Assembly: GCA_030323885.1 (NCBI GenBank)
Contig: CM059192.1
Span: forward strand, 63,915,593-63,979,592
DNA length: 64,000 nt
Reading direction: 5' to 3'
From: Branchipolynoe longqiensis
Taxonomy: Eukaryota > Annelida > Polychaeta > Phyllodocida > Polynoidae
Both the position numbers and the translations under genes were made by a program. A model generated the notes under the pieces. That model was not told the DNA's origin. It was given only the letters and a program-made list of their open reading frames with translations, and made no database searches. Numbering within the stretch: the stretch's first letter is position 1; every line of letters starts with the position of its first letter. Of this stretch, positions 19,012-29,460 are shown piece by piece.

Positions 19012-19330
19012 AAGGCTGAATGACAACTATGCTTAAATCCGACCAAAAACTGCTTCAATTAGGAATTAAGTGTGGAGGTAGTGGTTTCAATGCACAGTAT
19101 TTATCTATAATTTATCGGTGAAAAGTGTATTAATTGGTAGAGAATGCAAAAAAAACAAGATGGTAACCACAAAAGGTTCTCGATTCAAGTTTAGAAGTCT
19201 ATTAAACTACATAATCTCATACATTATTCACTCACAACTAGCAGGCTATGAGAAACAATTAGAGGAACCATATATTTAGCAATTTACATTGCAAATTCAT
19301 GTAGTTATATCTCTAACCCAGCCATCCGAC
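19012..19330. repeat. Diverged dispersed repeat shared with 42655-42970
   Basis: Both copies contain in order GGCTGAATGACAAC, a block near CACTGCTT or ACTGCTT, CAGT.TTTATCTATA, AGAGAATACAAAGAAACC-like DNA, and a closing AGCA(A/C)ATTT.CATTGCAAA. The family is unidentified and no terminal repeats were found. Confidence 0.55.
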
Positions 19331-19450
19331 AGTAACTACATTTCCTATATAGAGAGATAACATTAACAGCAATGTGATACTAAAAGGGAATACTTACTGG
19401 TTGTGTCTGCGCTGGTTGTGGCTAAATACAAAAGAGGGAAAAAAAAGTAA
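19300..19450. repeat. Segment duplicated from or to 8030-8215, including a micro-exon
   Basis: TCCTATATAGAGAG, AATACTTACTGGTTGTG..CTGCGCTGGTTGT and GGCTAAAT are shared with 8090-8200, the latter around exon 11. The duplication covers intron on both sides of the micro-exon. Confidence 0.65.
19396..19419 (-). CDS. Exon 10 of the host gene: Thr-rich micro-exon
   Basis: 24 nt with acceptor TATTTAG above 19419 and donor ACCA/GTAAGT at 19396/19395. Phase 1 to 1, adding eight residues (ATTSADTT). It lies between the Cys-rich exon 9 and its paralogue exon 11. Skipping either would shorten the stalk without breaking the frame. The tiny size lowers confidence, but the duplicated copy with intact splice sites supports it. 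Confidence 0.6.
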
Positions 19451-19504
19451 TTACATGTACAAAGGGAAAACAAAAATACAAATAAATGATTGACTTGACT
19501 TTAA

Positions 19505-20505
19505 ATTTTTTTTTTTTTATCCAGTATTTATTCTGCCCATAGCGTGTAAGCTCCCGTGAGGGTGCTTGTTTTCAACACTGGACAGCTGTGAGGAATGCTA
19601 TGGTGTATGCCCGGGTTCCGGTTCCGGGTTGGTATCCGGGACTTTGTGGGGGGTTTGTGACCTAACAGTCACTGGCTGCAGAGCTGCAGCATTGAGAAAT
19701 GACACCGTTAAAACCGCCCGTTTTTTGGTACTTTTTTCTTCTTTTTGTTTTGTTCTCCTTCTCCTCTGCAGGAGGGGGAGGGGTGGGAGGCTCTTTGGGC
19801 ATTGGTTGCGCTTGTAGGTGGAAGTAATGTGGTGGCCCGGTGGTGGCAACACATTCTTGGGGCCCACGGCTCTGTACCTTTGGCACCGGTGATCGAAGCG
19901 GGAATCGGTGTCGTGGGCAACACCATTTATAACAAGCACTTGGACTTTTCCTCTGATGGCGAGGAGCACTACAACTCCCCATTCAGTATGGGTGACCTGA
20001 GGTGTTCTTTGGAAAGCTTGCATGACACAGCAGTTGGACCTGATGGAATTTATTATCAATTTTTTAAACATCTCCCCGAACCTGCACTGATATTGTTGCT
20101 TCAACTCTTCAACAACATCTCAGAGTCGGGTGTCATACCCACCTCTTGGCGGGAGTGATACTGATTCCCAAACCTGGAAAAGACCAGAGTGAAGCCAACA
20201 ACTATCATCCCATAACCCTCACAAGCTATATTTGTAAAACCATAGAGCGTATGGTAAACAACCGCCTGGTCTGTCAACTGGAGTCAGGACATCACCTGTC
20301 CAACCTCCAATGTGGCTTCAGATGAGGGCGAAGCACTTTCGACCATTTGGTCTGTATGGAGACTTTCTTAAGAGATGCCTTCCTTAAGAAGGAGCACGTT
20401 GTGGCTGTCTTTTTCGACCTAAAAAAAGGCTATGACACATCGTGGCAGCACGGCATCAGGGAAGATCTCCATGCGATCGGCTTCGAGGCCACCTGGTGAC
20501 AGTGG
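19505..20505. mobile_element. LINE insertion with inverted 5' part
   Basis: The left end is a T-run followed by TATTTATTCTGCCCATAGCG, the 3' end of a LINE on the minus strand. The right part (about 19920-20502) is instead coding on the plus strand: an RT N-terminal region with MGDLRCSLESLHDTAVGPDG, IPKPGKD, AVFFDLKKGYDTSWQHGI. A 3' end plus an inverted 5' portion is the signature of twin priming. The middle (19655-19915) also occurs at 28950-29270. In-frame stops (for example in QCGFR.GRSTFDHL) show decay. Confidence 0.7.
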
Positions 20506-21137
20506 TCAGCGCAGTCCCTGCCACCATGGCGTGGTGGCGAGGCTCATGTGGCAGACTACTACAATATTGTACGTTGCCACCTTTAGGCCCTTCTTGACAT
20601 TATAGGGTTCAGTGTAAAGTATAGACATGTAGCTAGTATAGGCGCACCAGTCCTTGGACCATTCACAACCACCACGTGATCGTGGGGCTAATATATGAAG
20701 TGGGCGAGACTCTAAACAAGCTTTCACCGGTGCGGGCCTGGGGTGACCCGCAATTAATTGCGGGCGGCTTGCCGATGCGGGCCAGCAATGGTTATTAAAC
20801 GCGGGAAAGGGTTTGCTGCTGTAACTCGTCCCTGGGAGACATGCCGCGGTGTCCCAGGTTACTCTCCTAGCAACGTAAAAGGTTGGAGTTGTTGGGTTCA
20901 GACCCATCAGACGTGTTTCGTGTACGCTCTGATGTTTTTGATGATATTCTGGCTTTAAATGCAGTAATCAAAAACATCTTGACTATGGGGAAGTTTAATA
21001 CATGGTATTTATCTGTCTGGCTGACATTGAATGAATTTAGATGGAATTGTTGGTTAGTGTAATAAAGTTGTGAGATCTAAACTGTGACATATTCCTTGCA
21101 TTCCTTACTCTATTTGAACAGGTCCCTAATAACATTA
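20506..21137. other. Unassigned intron sequence
   Basis: Moderately GC-rich from 20506 to 20900, then AT-rich. It may be a further, unrecognised part of the neighbouring LINE insertion. No gene or RNA is visible. Confidence 0.3.
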
Positions 21138-21471
21138 AAGCTGCATAGTCCGATGAAAACCTAAGAATTTTCAAAACCAAAACAATTATCTAGATTTGTT
21201 TCTACATATCTAACTTAGATGCTGATGCACTTATTAAACATTTGTCGTCACATATAAGGGGATACTGAGTCAATTAATAGAACCTGTTACTGCAGAAGCC
21301 TATGGAGTTAGAGTTTTGGCAAGCTTGCCAAAATTAATTTAGCATGTTTCCATTTCAAATATCTCAAAATTTAGCGATTTAAAATAAAACTTACTTCAAA
21401 CTAAAGTTAGGTAGATTATAATGAACAACCAGAAAATGAGAGAAACTCAAAACTATCGGACTATGCAACTT
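21138..21471 (+). mobile_element. MITE family B, full copy
   Basis: TA-flanked element of about 334 bp with termini AAGCTGCATAGTCCGATGAA and (inverted) AAGTTGCATAGTCCGATAGT. Internal blocks TTACTGCAGAAGCCTATGG and GGCAAGCTTGCCAAAA are shared with the copies at 5604, 6448, 38171 and 55618. Non-coding. Confidence 0.85.
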
Positions 21472-21899
21472 TAACCAAACAGTCAACTTCATAACATTGT
21501 CCACATTACTATACTTACTGACTGGTTCTTACAGCCTTATAACCATAGTAGTACAGAACACCTCGGGTGATTCTATTCGTAGTGGTGACGGAGTATAACC
21601 ATGATACTCATTAACACTAACATAATACACACATTCAATCTGTCATAGTACAGTTAGCGGGACTAGAACCCGGAGAGAAGGCACAATCAGTAACACATAC
21701 AGCCTTTAGTGATACGGGGATAGGAACCTCACGTATGGGAAACGTCACCGGGCCACGACGGGCGGCGATAGGAGCAGGAGTGTCGGCGACAGTCGCCGGG
21801 CACGGCGACCCTGCCTATGAGATTAATTACACTTGAAATACACCAGACACCTAAAATGAACCACAACGGTTAAATATATATTATATATAAATGGGAGAC
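21472..21899. other. Unassigned intron sequence
   Basis: It includes GGGACTAGAACCCGGAGAGA near 21660 (a B-box-like stretch) and a GC-rich run at 21750-21815. I see no gene. Confidence 0.3.
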
Positions 21900-22243
21900 T
21901 AGACGGGATGGCCGAATGAGTTGAGTGTCCGTCTCCTGATTTGGGAGATCTGAGGATCCGAACCCATGGGTTTGTGGCTTCGAATCCTGGTCGAGTCAAA
22001 CCAATGACGTAAAAATTGATACTTGTCACTTCCTAGCCTGGCACTCATCATTATTAGGATAGGGCAAGGACTGGTTGGCTTGGTGTTAGGATAATGTGAC
22101 TGAGTGGGATATCAGGTGATGGTTCTGGTGGCCTGATCTCCCAGTGAGACAGCACTATGAAGTTGCCATGAGTGCACACTGTCACAAGTCGATACCCGTC
22201 CTGATATGACCTTAGATGTTGCTAGGACGTAAAACAAACAAAC
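21900..22243 (+). mobile_element. SINE family A, full copy (plus strand)
   Basis: Head GACGGGATGGCCGAATGAGT (A box region), B box GGCTTCGAATCCTGGTCGAG, body, then GATGTTGCTAGGACGTAAAA and (CAAA)2. It is the only full copy in the window in this orientation, and it ends 55 bases before exon 9. Confidence 0.85.
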
Positions 22244-22297
22244 TGCGCGCGGCGTGACACTCCACTCTAGATTCTATTAAATATAAATGAGACGAAC

Positions 22298-22357
22298 CTG
22301 TTGTTTCTCTAATGCATGTGATCATGGTATTGTCTGGGCACTGGCAAGGCCCCATTT
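22298..22357 (-). CDS. Exon 9 of the host gene: short Cys-rich exon
   Basis: 60 nt, acceptor CCCCTTCTGTTGCAG above 22357, donor ACAACAG/GTTCGT at 22298/22297. Phase 1 to 1. It encodes EMGPCQCPDNTMITCIRETT (about residues 363-382) with three cysteines. It follows the third six-Cys module and precedes the Thr-rich micro-exons. The GTTCGT donor departs from the GTRAGT consensus at +3 to +5, so splicing here may be weak or alternative. Confidence 0.7.
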
Positions 22358-22899
22358 CTGCAACAGAAGGGGACATCACATTCTGTATTACATCTACATG
22401 AAATGAACACAGCACAGGAAATGAACACAGCACAGAAAATGAACACAGCACAGTGAGGTCAGCGTCATGTTCACCTTAGTGTAACATCAATTAGAGGCAG
22501 ACTGAAAAGCGCAGGGATATTATTCCCCACTTTGATTATTAAACGCTAAGGGGAATGCAACTAATGTGTTAAAATAACAAACGTATTGAAAGAAGCAACA
22601 CTTTCTTACATCTCTAAATCGACTGACCATGGGACCGACTTTAAATGGTCCATTTAAGAAGTGGTCGGTTTAGTGGGGGTGGGGGGGGGTGGGGTCTTTT
22701 TATCGTTACAATGGTATTGTATGGGCGATCGTTTGGGACCCAAATAAAGTGATTGATATAGGGAAGTGGTCGATCTGTGGAGGTGGTCAGAGAGGTTTTA
22801 CTGTAATTGAAAATAAGTGCATAGAGTTCAGATCCTTCTCTTCTATTTGGGTATTATCGTATTACTGCCTGAGGAGGATCACTTCTTACTAATAATAAA
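22358..22899. other. Intron with a short tandem repeat and a G-rich tract
   Basis: Three copies of an 18-bp unit GAAATGAACACAGCACAG-type lie at about 22400-22453. A G-rich run lies at 22675-22693. Nothing else was seen. Confidence 0.4.
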
Positions 22900-23330
22900 C
22901 TGCATGAAATCTTCCCAGCTGTGGGGAAATCACACATTCTTATGTCGTGGGGCTCGGTGGGACCAAGTGTCCCTTAGGTAGCCACTGCCGCACTGACCGC
23001 TCAAGGCTTACACACTCTTTTCTGTTCAAGGGGGGGGGGGGGACCCTCTCCATGAATATATTGTGTTCCAGTTCCCACTGACACATCAAACACCTATTTT
23101 CCAAACACATTAAACTGTGTTGATTTTATGGCTTTTTTTCTTGTAAGACATTATTTTGTTTGTTTAACTGTTATCAAAGAAATCTAGTTTGAATGTGTTG
23201 TGTATGTTTATTGTTAAAAATGATGTGATGGATGTGTCTTTAATTTCAAAGTTTAAAAAAACCAACAGGTTTGTGTTAATTTTAGTGTAAATGTGTAAAA
23301 TTTCACATTTTCACTTCTGCACAAAATCAT
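22900..23330. repeat. Dispersed repeat fragment shared with 30100-30330 and 37850-37960
   Basis: Shared blocks are CCCAGCTGTGGGGAAA, TCCAGTTCCCACTGACAC and AAACTGT.GATTTTATAGC/GGC. A TTGTAAGACATTATTTTGTT block is shared with 37870. The type is unknown. It includes a G12 run near 23030. Confidence 0.5.
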
Positions 23331-23503
23331 AAAGATACTTTTGATACTTTTGTGGGATAGATTAAATACATATAGTATTGCTAACATACTTAATAACAAA
23401 AGGCAACAATAATTATTTGATTTGCTATTAAAAAAAGAAAGAATTGATTAATGTCCAACGTAACATGGATACCAAATATGTGGTACCCAGTTTCAACACA
23501 CAC

Positions 23504-23652
23504 CTGCGGCTTTTGGTGCGCAGGTGTCACTGAAGCGGTCCACGTGGTACTGGAGTGGATGAATGGTGGCCTCCATGAGCGGCACCACAGTCTTCTGGCA
23601 GGCTGGGGTGCTCATGGATTTCAGGAAGCAGGAAGACAGGGTCCTAAAGGGC
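23504..23652 (-). CDS. Exon 8 of the host gene: second half of Cys module 3
   Basis: 149 nt, acceptor CTTTTTGTTTGCAG above 23652, donor GCCGCAG/GTGTGT at 23504/23503. Phase 2 to 1. It encodes about residues 313-362 with cysteines spaced C-x9-C-x25-C (SSCFLKSMSTPACQK, then DTCAP). This matches the second exon of modules 1 (exon 4) and 2 (exon 6) in length, phase and Cys layout. The acceptor lies about a dozen bases from the 3' end of a SINE. Confidence 0.8.
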
Positions 23653-23663
23653 CTGCAAACAAA

Positions 23664-24002
23664 AAGCTTGTTTTATTTAACGATGCCTGTAGAGTACACT
23701 TTGATTTTTATCATCAGCTATTGGACGTCAAACATTAACATATGGTCATTCTGACATATTTCTTTGGAGAAAACCTGCTGCCGCCACATAAGCTAGTCTT
23801 TTCTATAAGCAACAAGGGGTCTTTTATATGCACTTTCCCACAGACAGGACAGCACATACCACAGCCTTTGATGAGCCAGTTCTGGACCATTGGTTGGAAC
23901 AAAAAATAGCCCAAACTGCAAATGGACGCACCAAAAAGGATTGATGTGATGACCGACAGCTTCACAGCTGGACACTCTACCACCTGAGCTACGTGCCGCT
24001 CC
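23664..24002 (-). mobile_element. SINE family B (tRNA head, mollusc-type body)
   Basis: On the minus strand it begins GGGAGCGGCACGTAGCTCAG, with GTGGTAGAGTG as the A box. The body includes GGTATGTGCTGTCCTGTCTG and GTGCATATAAAAGACCCCTT, and the 3' end reads GTTAAATAAAACAAGC. I recognise the body as a SINE type widespread in gastropods and bivalves. The 3' end abuts the acceptor of exon 8. Confidence 0.85.
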
Positions 24003-24194
24003 CTAAAGGCCCTTCAATGAAGGATACAGGACTAGGTTACTTGTGTGATGAGGGATGCCTGGGTGGGAAATGCAAATGTTATAATGATATTCATCACAGT
24101 TCTCAATGAGGAGCCTCGCTTCAATTATACCAGGGATCAAAGATCTCCGCCATTTCGCGGATTTCCGCGACTTTTGATAATCGCAAATTAACTT

Positions 24195-24859
24195 AGAGTG
24201 AGGGCATCGTGAGTGGGGTGAGGGCATCGTGAGTGGGGTGAGGGCATCGTGAGTGGGGTGAGGGCATCGTGAGTGGGGTGAGGGCATCGTGAGTGGGGTG
24301 AGGGCATCGTGAGTGGGGTGAGGGCATCGTGAGTGGGGTGAGGGCATCGTGAGTGGGGTGAGGGCATCGTGAGTGGGGTGAGGGCATCGTGAGTGGGGTG
24401 AGGGCATCGTGAGTGGGGTGAGGGCATCGTGAGTGGGGTGAGGGCATCGTGAGTGGGGTGAGTGCATCGTGAGTGGGGTGAGTGCATCGTGAGTGGGGTG
24501 AGGGCATCGTGAGTGGGGTGAGGGCATCGTGAGTGGGGTGAGGGCATCGTGAGTGGGGTGAGGGCATCGTGAGTGGGGTGAGGGCATCGTGAGTGGGGTG
24601 AGGGCATCGTGAGTGTGGTGAGGGCATCGTGAGTGTGGTGAGGGCATCGTGAGTGTGGTGAGGGCATCGTGAGTGTGGTGAGGGCATCGTGAGTGTGGTG
24701 AGGGCATCGTGAGTGGGGTGAGGGCATCGTGAGTGTGGGTGAGGGCATCGTGAGTGGGAGTGAGGGCATCGTGAGTGGGGTGAGGGCATCGTGAGTGGGG
24801 TGAGGGCATCGTGAGTGGGGTGAGGGCATCGTGAGTGGGGTGAGGCTATCGTGAGTGGA
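24195..24859. repeat. 20-bp minisatellite, about 33 nearly identical copies
   Basis: The unit is AGGGCATCGTGAGTGGGGTG. Variants are clustered: two neighbouring AGTGCATCGT copies near 24461-24490 and five neighbouring GAGTGTGGTG copies at about 24601-24710. One-base length changes occur only near the right end. The very low divergence means the array is young. Open minus-strand frames (SPHSRCPHPTHDALTPLTMP-like) are by-products. Confidence 0.95.
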
Positions 24860-25397
24860 GTGTGCTGTACCGCCAACATTAAGGCAGCCATGTTTGTAGT
24901 TTTAGTTCTGCCATGGCTCCGGTTGGTAGCGGGAAGCAGAGCCTCTAAATACTACCTGACCCGTCCAGCCTATTGTGTACTAGAATAAGATTCACCCCTA
25001 CCCAGAGTAGGGGTGAAGAACAACCTGTTCAACAAAGTGGCGAAAGGATTGGTAAATGAAATGAACACCTAAGTTCTTAATTTAAGAAGCAAAATATATT
25101 CTTCATATACCTTTTATATTTACTCGCCACTTTTGGTGGAATAATTGATAATAATGTTGATTAATAGACTAAGAATCGACTCGAGGGCGTTCAGAGGTCG
25201 CCATCTGGTATTTTTGCATTCTCTCCCATCTCACCAACTCTGTGCCAATATAGGCAGCCATTTTAGATATTGGAACATGGAGATCTACTTCCTGTTCGTA
25301 CTGATTTCATTTACCCAGTCTTTCGCCACTTTTTCTACTCTGGGCATGGGTGAATCATTTATCTAATATCATACCAGTATGGCTATGTACTACTTAC
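24860..25397. other. Intron sequence without recognised features
   Basis: It contains a partly self-complementary stretch (CACTTTTGGTGGAATAATTG and ATCATTTAT) and CACCCCTACCCAGAGTAGGGGTG, a 23-base near-perfect palindrome at about 24993-25015. No exon was found. Confidence 0.4.
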
Positions 25398-25578
25398 ACA
25401 CAAATTATGTTGAAGATCTCTTTGAACCACACCATGGGTTCAGGGGGTGATCCAGTTGCCCAGCCTTGCACGACAGCCGTCAAGTCTACAATGACCTTCT
25501 GGCTCACAGGTGGCGGTATGCAGGAGGTAGGGATATTTCTGTAGATATTCGTGTTGCCAAGACACTCAATAATGTCAG
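25398..25578 (-). CDS. Exon 7 of the host gene: first half of Cys module 3
   Basis: 181 nt, acceptor CTTTGTGTGCAG above 25578, donor TTTGTGT/GTAAGT at 25398/25397. Phase 1 to 2. Residues about 253-312 carry cysteines C-x13-C-x39-C (DIIECLGNTN, PTSCIPPPV, FNIICV). With exon 8 it makes the third module: 330 nt, symmetric phase 1-1. No introduced stop in the frame. Confidence 0.8.
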
Positions 25579-25931
25579 CTGCACACAAAGACATACAAAT
25601 GGAAATTAGCGAGAAAATGGCATGCTTAATCAACACATATAAATCAAAAATATATATCTCAACATTCTTGTTCTTCCGAGTATCAGGAAGCACTAATGTT
25701 AAATACAAAGCGACTGAGGTACGAGATGCTTGACTTTGTAGAACAATCTAATTCTGTGCACGAAATGATGGCCGAAAACGAAACATAAATGATATTCTCT
25801 ACACGAAACATGCTTTTGGTATATTTTATTCACAAAATAGGTCAGTTTCAAACAGCACACGATATATGCTGAATGCATTAGAAACAAACCAGTTAACACA
25901 CTGGCCAACTGAAACGTTAACCCAAGCACTA

Positions 25932-26485
25932 AAGCCCCGTTTACACGGGCGAGTTAAAATGCCTCATATAAAACGACTTGCCTAGATCGATTTACATTTG
26001 CCGTGTAAACGCGACTCTGAGGCGTTTTAGGGCTGAATCGATTCATATAAATCGGTAGATGTAAACCACCTTGCGAGGTAGTATAGATGAAGCGATCTAG
26101 CTTAAGCTATTCGACACGCATGCGCAGTCGAGACCTTAGTTTGTTGACTTTCCGGTCGATCAAAAGCGCATATTATATCATTTGGTCTATAACCTGCTAG
26201 AGGTGCACATATATTTTTTTCATGGTTTATTTTAAGGTTTTCACTGCCCAGCAGAAGTTTTGACCATTCCAAACCAATATGATTCAGCCCATACAGATCT
26301 AGGTCGAACCCACTCTCTACTGGCGACGTCGACTAACCGAAACTGGCGCTGGTTAGTCTGGACTTGCTCATGCGCAGATATCGATTTCCGCCTTAAACCG
26401 CTCCATGTGTAGACACGACACTAAATCAATTCATATAGATCGACTTGTCTTAAATCGGTTTGGAATTGCCCGTGTAAACACAGCT
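25932..26485. mobile_element. MITE family A, copy 2
   Basis: TA-flanked, about 554 bp. Termini AAGCCCCGTTTACACGGGCG and (inverted) AGCTGTGTTTACACGGGCAA. It is collinear with the copy at 17658 except for an extra block of about 70 bp near 26000-26070 that itself repeats terminal-like motifs (CCGTGTAAACGCG). Non-coding. Confidence 0.8.
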
Positions 26486-26559
26486 TAGGATGGTATCGTG
26501 CTACAGGGGCCGGATATGGACTGTGATCATGCACTTTTTATTTGTTTTTCTTGTGCTTC

Positions 26560-26945
26560 TTTTAATGGTAGTTGCTTGTGTTCTTCTCTCATCCAGCTCA
26601 TACAAAGACTGTTGCCAACGAGGAAGTCTGTGCCAAAATCCAGCAGGCGATTCAACGACCTGAAAATCTGCTGACGATTGTAAAGAGATACAAACTGTAG
26701 TGGTTTGGCCACGTTTCCTGTTCATAAGTCTGGCCAAAACCATCTGGCAAGGAACAGTGAAAGGGGAAAGAAGACAAGGCGGACAAAGGAAGAGGTGGGA
26801 AGACAACATCAGGGAATCGACATGCCTGGAATTTGGCAAGTCCCAGAGGAGTGGGGGTGGGGGGGGGGTAGGAGGAAAAATAGTTGGAAAGTGATCTGTG
26901 GTGCCCCAACGACACCCGCGGTTTGCGAATGATGATGATGATAGT
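26560..26945 (+). mobile_element. 3' end of a LINE (RT C-terminal tail)
   Basis: Plus-strand pieces NEEVCAKIQQAIQRPENLLT, then IVKRYKL.WFGHV, KGKEDKADKGRGGKTTSGN in one frame and QGTVKGERRQGGQRKRWEDN in another match the C-terminal region found after the RT domain of many animal LINEs. It ends in (ATG)n-like DNA at 26929-26950, a usual RTE-type tail. Frame changes and stops show it is dead. Confidence 0.65.
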
Positions 26946-27083
26946 GATGATCAATCTTCTTTGAATTATGATTAAGTGGATGATTCATATTTAAATGTTA
27001 ATAAACTATGCCTACCAGAAATATTCTAACCCACTGAAGCTAAATATGGTGGGAAATAATACCCTATAATATAAGCACTTTAC

Positions 27084-27229
27084 CTTTTCCGTTTCCATTA
27101 CAGTTTATTTTGACCCCGATGTGAGCCGCTTGTCGTAGGATCTCGGCTTGCACGTTGTCACACACGGGAGACTTCCAGAGCGTGCTATTGTATGCCTCAA
27201 GCACACATTGTGGCACAGTCTTGACGATG
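27084..27229 (-). CDS. Exon 6 of the host gene: second half of Cys module 2
   Basis: 146 nt, acceptor CTGTTTCATGTGCAG above 27229, donor GGAAAAG/GTAAAG at 27084/27083. Phase 2 to 1. Residues about 204-252 carry cysteines C-x14-C-x19-C and an N-glycosylation site NST (VPQCVLEAYNSTLWK, SPVCDN, KINCNG). Same length and phase as exon 4. Confidence 0.8.
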
Positions 27230-27289
27230 CTGCACATGAAACAGACAATAAATAGTAAGATTGAAATCGGTTCCACAATGTAAGCTCAC

Positions 27290-27585
27290 GCGACAAAAAC
27301 ACACGACAAAAGCTCATGCGACAAAAGCTCATGCGACAAAAGCTCATGCAACAAAAGCTCACATGACAAAAGCTCACATGACAAAAGCTCACGTGGCAAA
27401 AGCTCACGTGACAAAAGCTCACAAAACAAAAGCTCACAAGACAAAAGCTCATGCGACAAAAGTTCACAAGACAAAAGCCCGCGAGACAAAAGCTCACAAG
27501 ACAAAAGTTCACAAGACAACAGCTCACAAGACAAAAGCTCACAAGACAAAAGCTCACAAAACAAAAGCTCACAAGACAAAAGCGC
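27290..27585. repeat. 15-bp minisatellite, about 19 copies
   Basis: The unit is GACAAAAGCTCACAA or GACAAAAGCTCATGC. The period is a multiple of three, so both strands stay open. It begins about 60 bases from exon 6 in the upstream intron and has no coding context of its own. Confidence 0.9.
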
Positions 27586-28589
27586 ACATTGACAGATACG
27601 CCATCAGCGACTCCATTGAGGAGTCAGACAGGAGTCAGACAAACATCTCAGTGACACCAGGGCTGTTCTGGCCATCCTCATCAGGAAATCCAAAACTACC
27701 TCGGCATAACCTCGAAATCATCATGTAAAAATATACGGATTTTCGGTTCGGAATTATATATTGGCAGAGAGCATTATTATTCTTAGGCGACGGAGTGGGG
27801 ACAAGGTTATGTAATCTAAGAACAATAATACCCCACTCCCATTATGACATGATATAAGCTATGTGAAATATATGTTCATACATGATGCCTGAGATTAATG
27901 AAGAGATGTTCCTATATAAGAGACAGTACATGATTGTTGAAATGTTTCTCTATGCATCCATAAAGAGTGCAATTGGAGAAAAGGACATTTTAATATGGAT
28001 CTATTTGTAACTGTCTACAGCTGCCTGTCCCTACAATACCGGTGGGCAGGCACACCAGCCTAATCTGCATATACACACAGAACACCACCTGCAGCTGGGT
28101 TGAGTGACAGCCACCACTATGGGGGGGGGGGGGTGTCACCCACCCAGGGTGTGGGTACCTGATTGGCTTGTTGTGGGCTGCCCAGTCACCTGCACTCCCT
28201 TGGCCCTCTGACCACACTAGCCTCACTTTGAGATTAATTATGCGAAAACACTGCTTCAGGCACACTGGAGAGTGATCACTCTACTCCTGGCTATTGAGTG
28301 AGGCATGCCTACTCTAGAGCAGGACCCCAGACACTCTGTCTGATGCTACCAAATTTCATATATCCAAGTTGAGTTGGGGACTCCGGTTCAATGGGCTGTA
28401 GGCACTGACTCCTAGATACAAGAGAGGTAATGGGACTGTGTGGGCAACAGGTAAGGGGTCAGGGGGATAGGTCACTCATAGGTGAACAGGAGTTGATGCC
28501 ATTAAAGCACAACATCTTCACTGTCATTCGTTCATGACTTGTCTTCCTTTCTTCCTTATGAATTTGTTGATGAGTTTGTTTATGGGTTT
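27586..28589. other. Intron without recognised features
   Basis: It includes a G12 run near 28120 and a local inverted pair (TATTATTCTTAGGCGACGGAGTGGGG near 27775 with CCCCACTCCCATTATG near 27830). No gene is visible. Confidence 0.4.
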
Positions 28590-28685
28590 GTTTAAGGGAG
28601 GCATCAAGGGTGAAATTAAGGGGGGAGAGTTTATGGTATTCTCTGGGGCTCTGAGCGGTTGAGTAACCCAGAAATACTATAATCA
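28590..28685. repeat. Short dispersed repeat shared with 49710-49797
   Basis: Both copies contain AAGGGAGGCATCA, GGGGAGAGTTT(T)ATGGTATTC and CTCTGAGCGG..GAGTAACCCAG. The family is unknown. The 49.7 kb copy abuts the 5' truncation of a LINE, so it could be a more 5' piece of the same LINE family or a preferred site. Confidence 0.55.
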
Positions 28686-28929
28686 GGTCAGTTGGTCCAT
28701 CATGCCCTCGCACCGCTGTTGACTGAGCCTTTGAGAACTTTCTTGCCTTGGCCCCTTTCCCCGCCTACTACCTCTCATTAAAATCCACTAACATGAACGT
28801 ACCTCACCCACTCTTGCCTCTTACGTAAATCCCCAAACCCCCAGCCCCCCCCCCCCCTTCCTCTCCTCCATTCCTCCTCAGGAGACTTTGGGAGGGACCC
28901 TCAACCGGCTCTTTGTTTCTTACCTTTAG

Positions 28930-29290
28930 TGCAGTCATCTTTCAAGCCTCAATATTGAGGTCACTGTCTGCAAAACTGCAGCAATAGTAAACGGCGACGT
29001 AAGAACGGCCCGTTTTTAGAACGGCCGTTTTTAGAACGGCCCGTTTTTGGTGGTTTTACTTGTTCTTTTTTTGTTTGTTTTTCGGCTCCTACGATGGCTC
29101 GAGGGGGGGGGGGCAGGGGTCTCTTCGGGCGTCTGTGCGCTTCCAGGTGGCTGTGTGGCCGTGACCTGGTGTTGGCAACACGTTCTTGAGGCCCACCGTC
29201 CTGTACCTCTGTCACCGGTGATCTAAGCGGGAACCGGTATCGTCGGCAACAGGGCCATGGGCAGCGTGCTGGTCCTGCAGGCCTCCGTCG
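28930..29290 (-). mobile_element. LINE-associated fragment shared with 19655-19915
   Basis: The minus strand encodes RYRFPLRSPVTEVQDGGPQE and, downstream, a Pro/Lys-rich stretch. At 19.7-19.9 kb the parallel frame reads RHRFPLRSPVPKVQSRGPQE. Similarity at protein level suggests a real ORF1-like or linker segment of the LINE family that inserted at 19505. AACGGCCCGTTTTTAGAACG is repeated in tandem near 29015-29050. Confidence 0.5.
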
Positions 29291-29460
29291 CAGTGTGGAT
29301 GATCCAGGACCGTCGGGGGCTCCTGGACCAGGGTTGGTTGATGAAGCCTCAACATTCGCCACCTCCCCATTAATCACCATTAAACATCACCCCTGAGAAA
29401 GTTTTCTTCTCGCACATGGGACCACCATTGGTGGTGCCCATTTAGTGACATATGACTGTA

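Noticed and set aside
24195..24859. CRISPR-like regular repeat
   Set aside because: Units are head-to-tail without unique spacers, in a eukaryotic intron; it is a minisatellite.
24003..24891. Three overlapping frames of 213-268 codons encoding SRCPHPTHDAL-type repeats
   Set aside because: By-product of 20-bp units (60 bp per three units); open in all three frames at once, which real coding DNA does not show.
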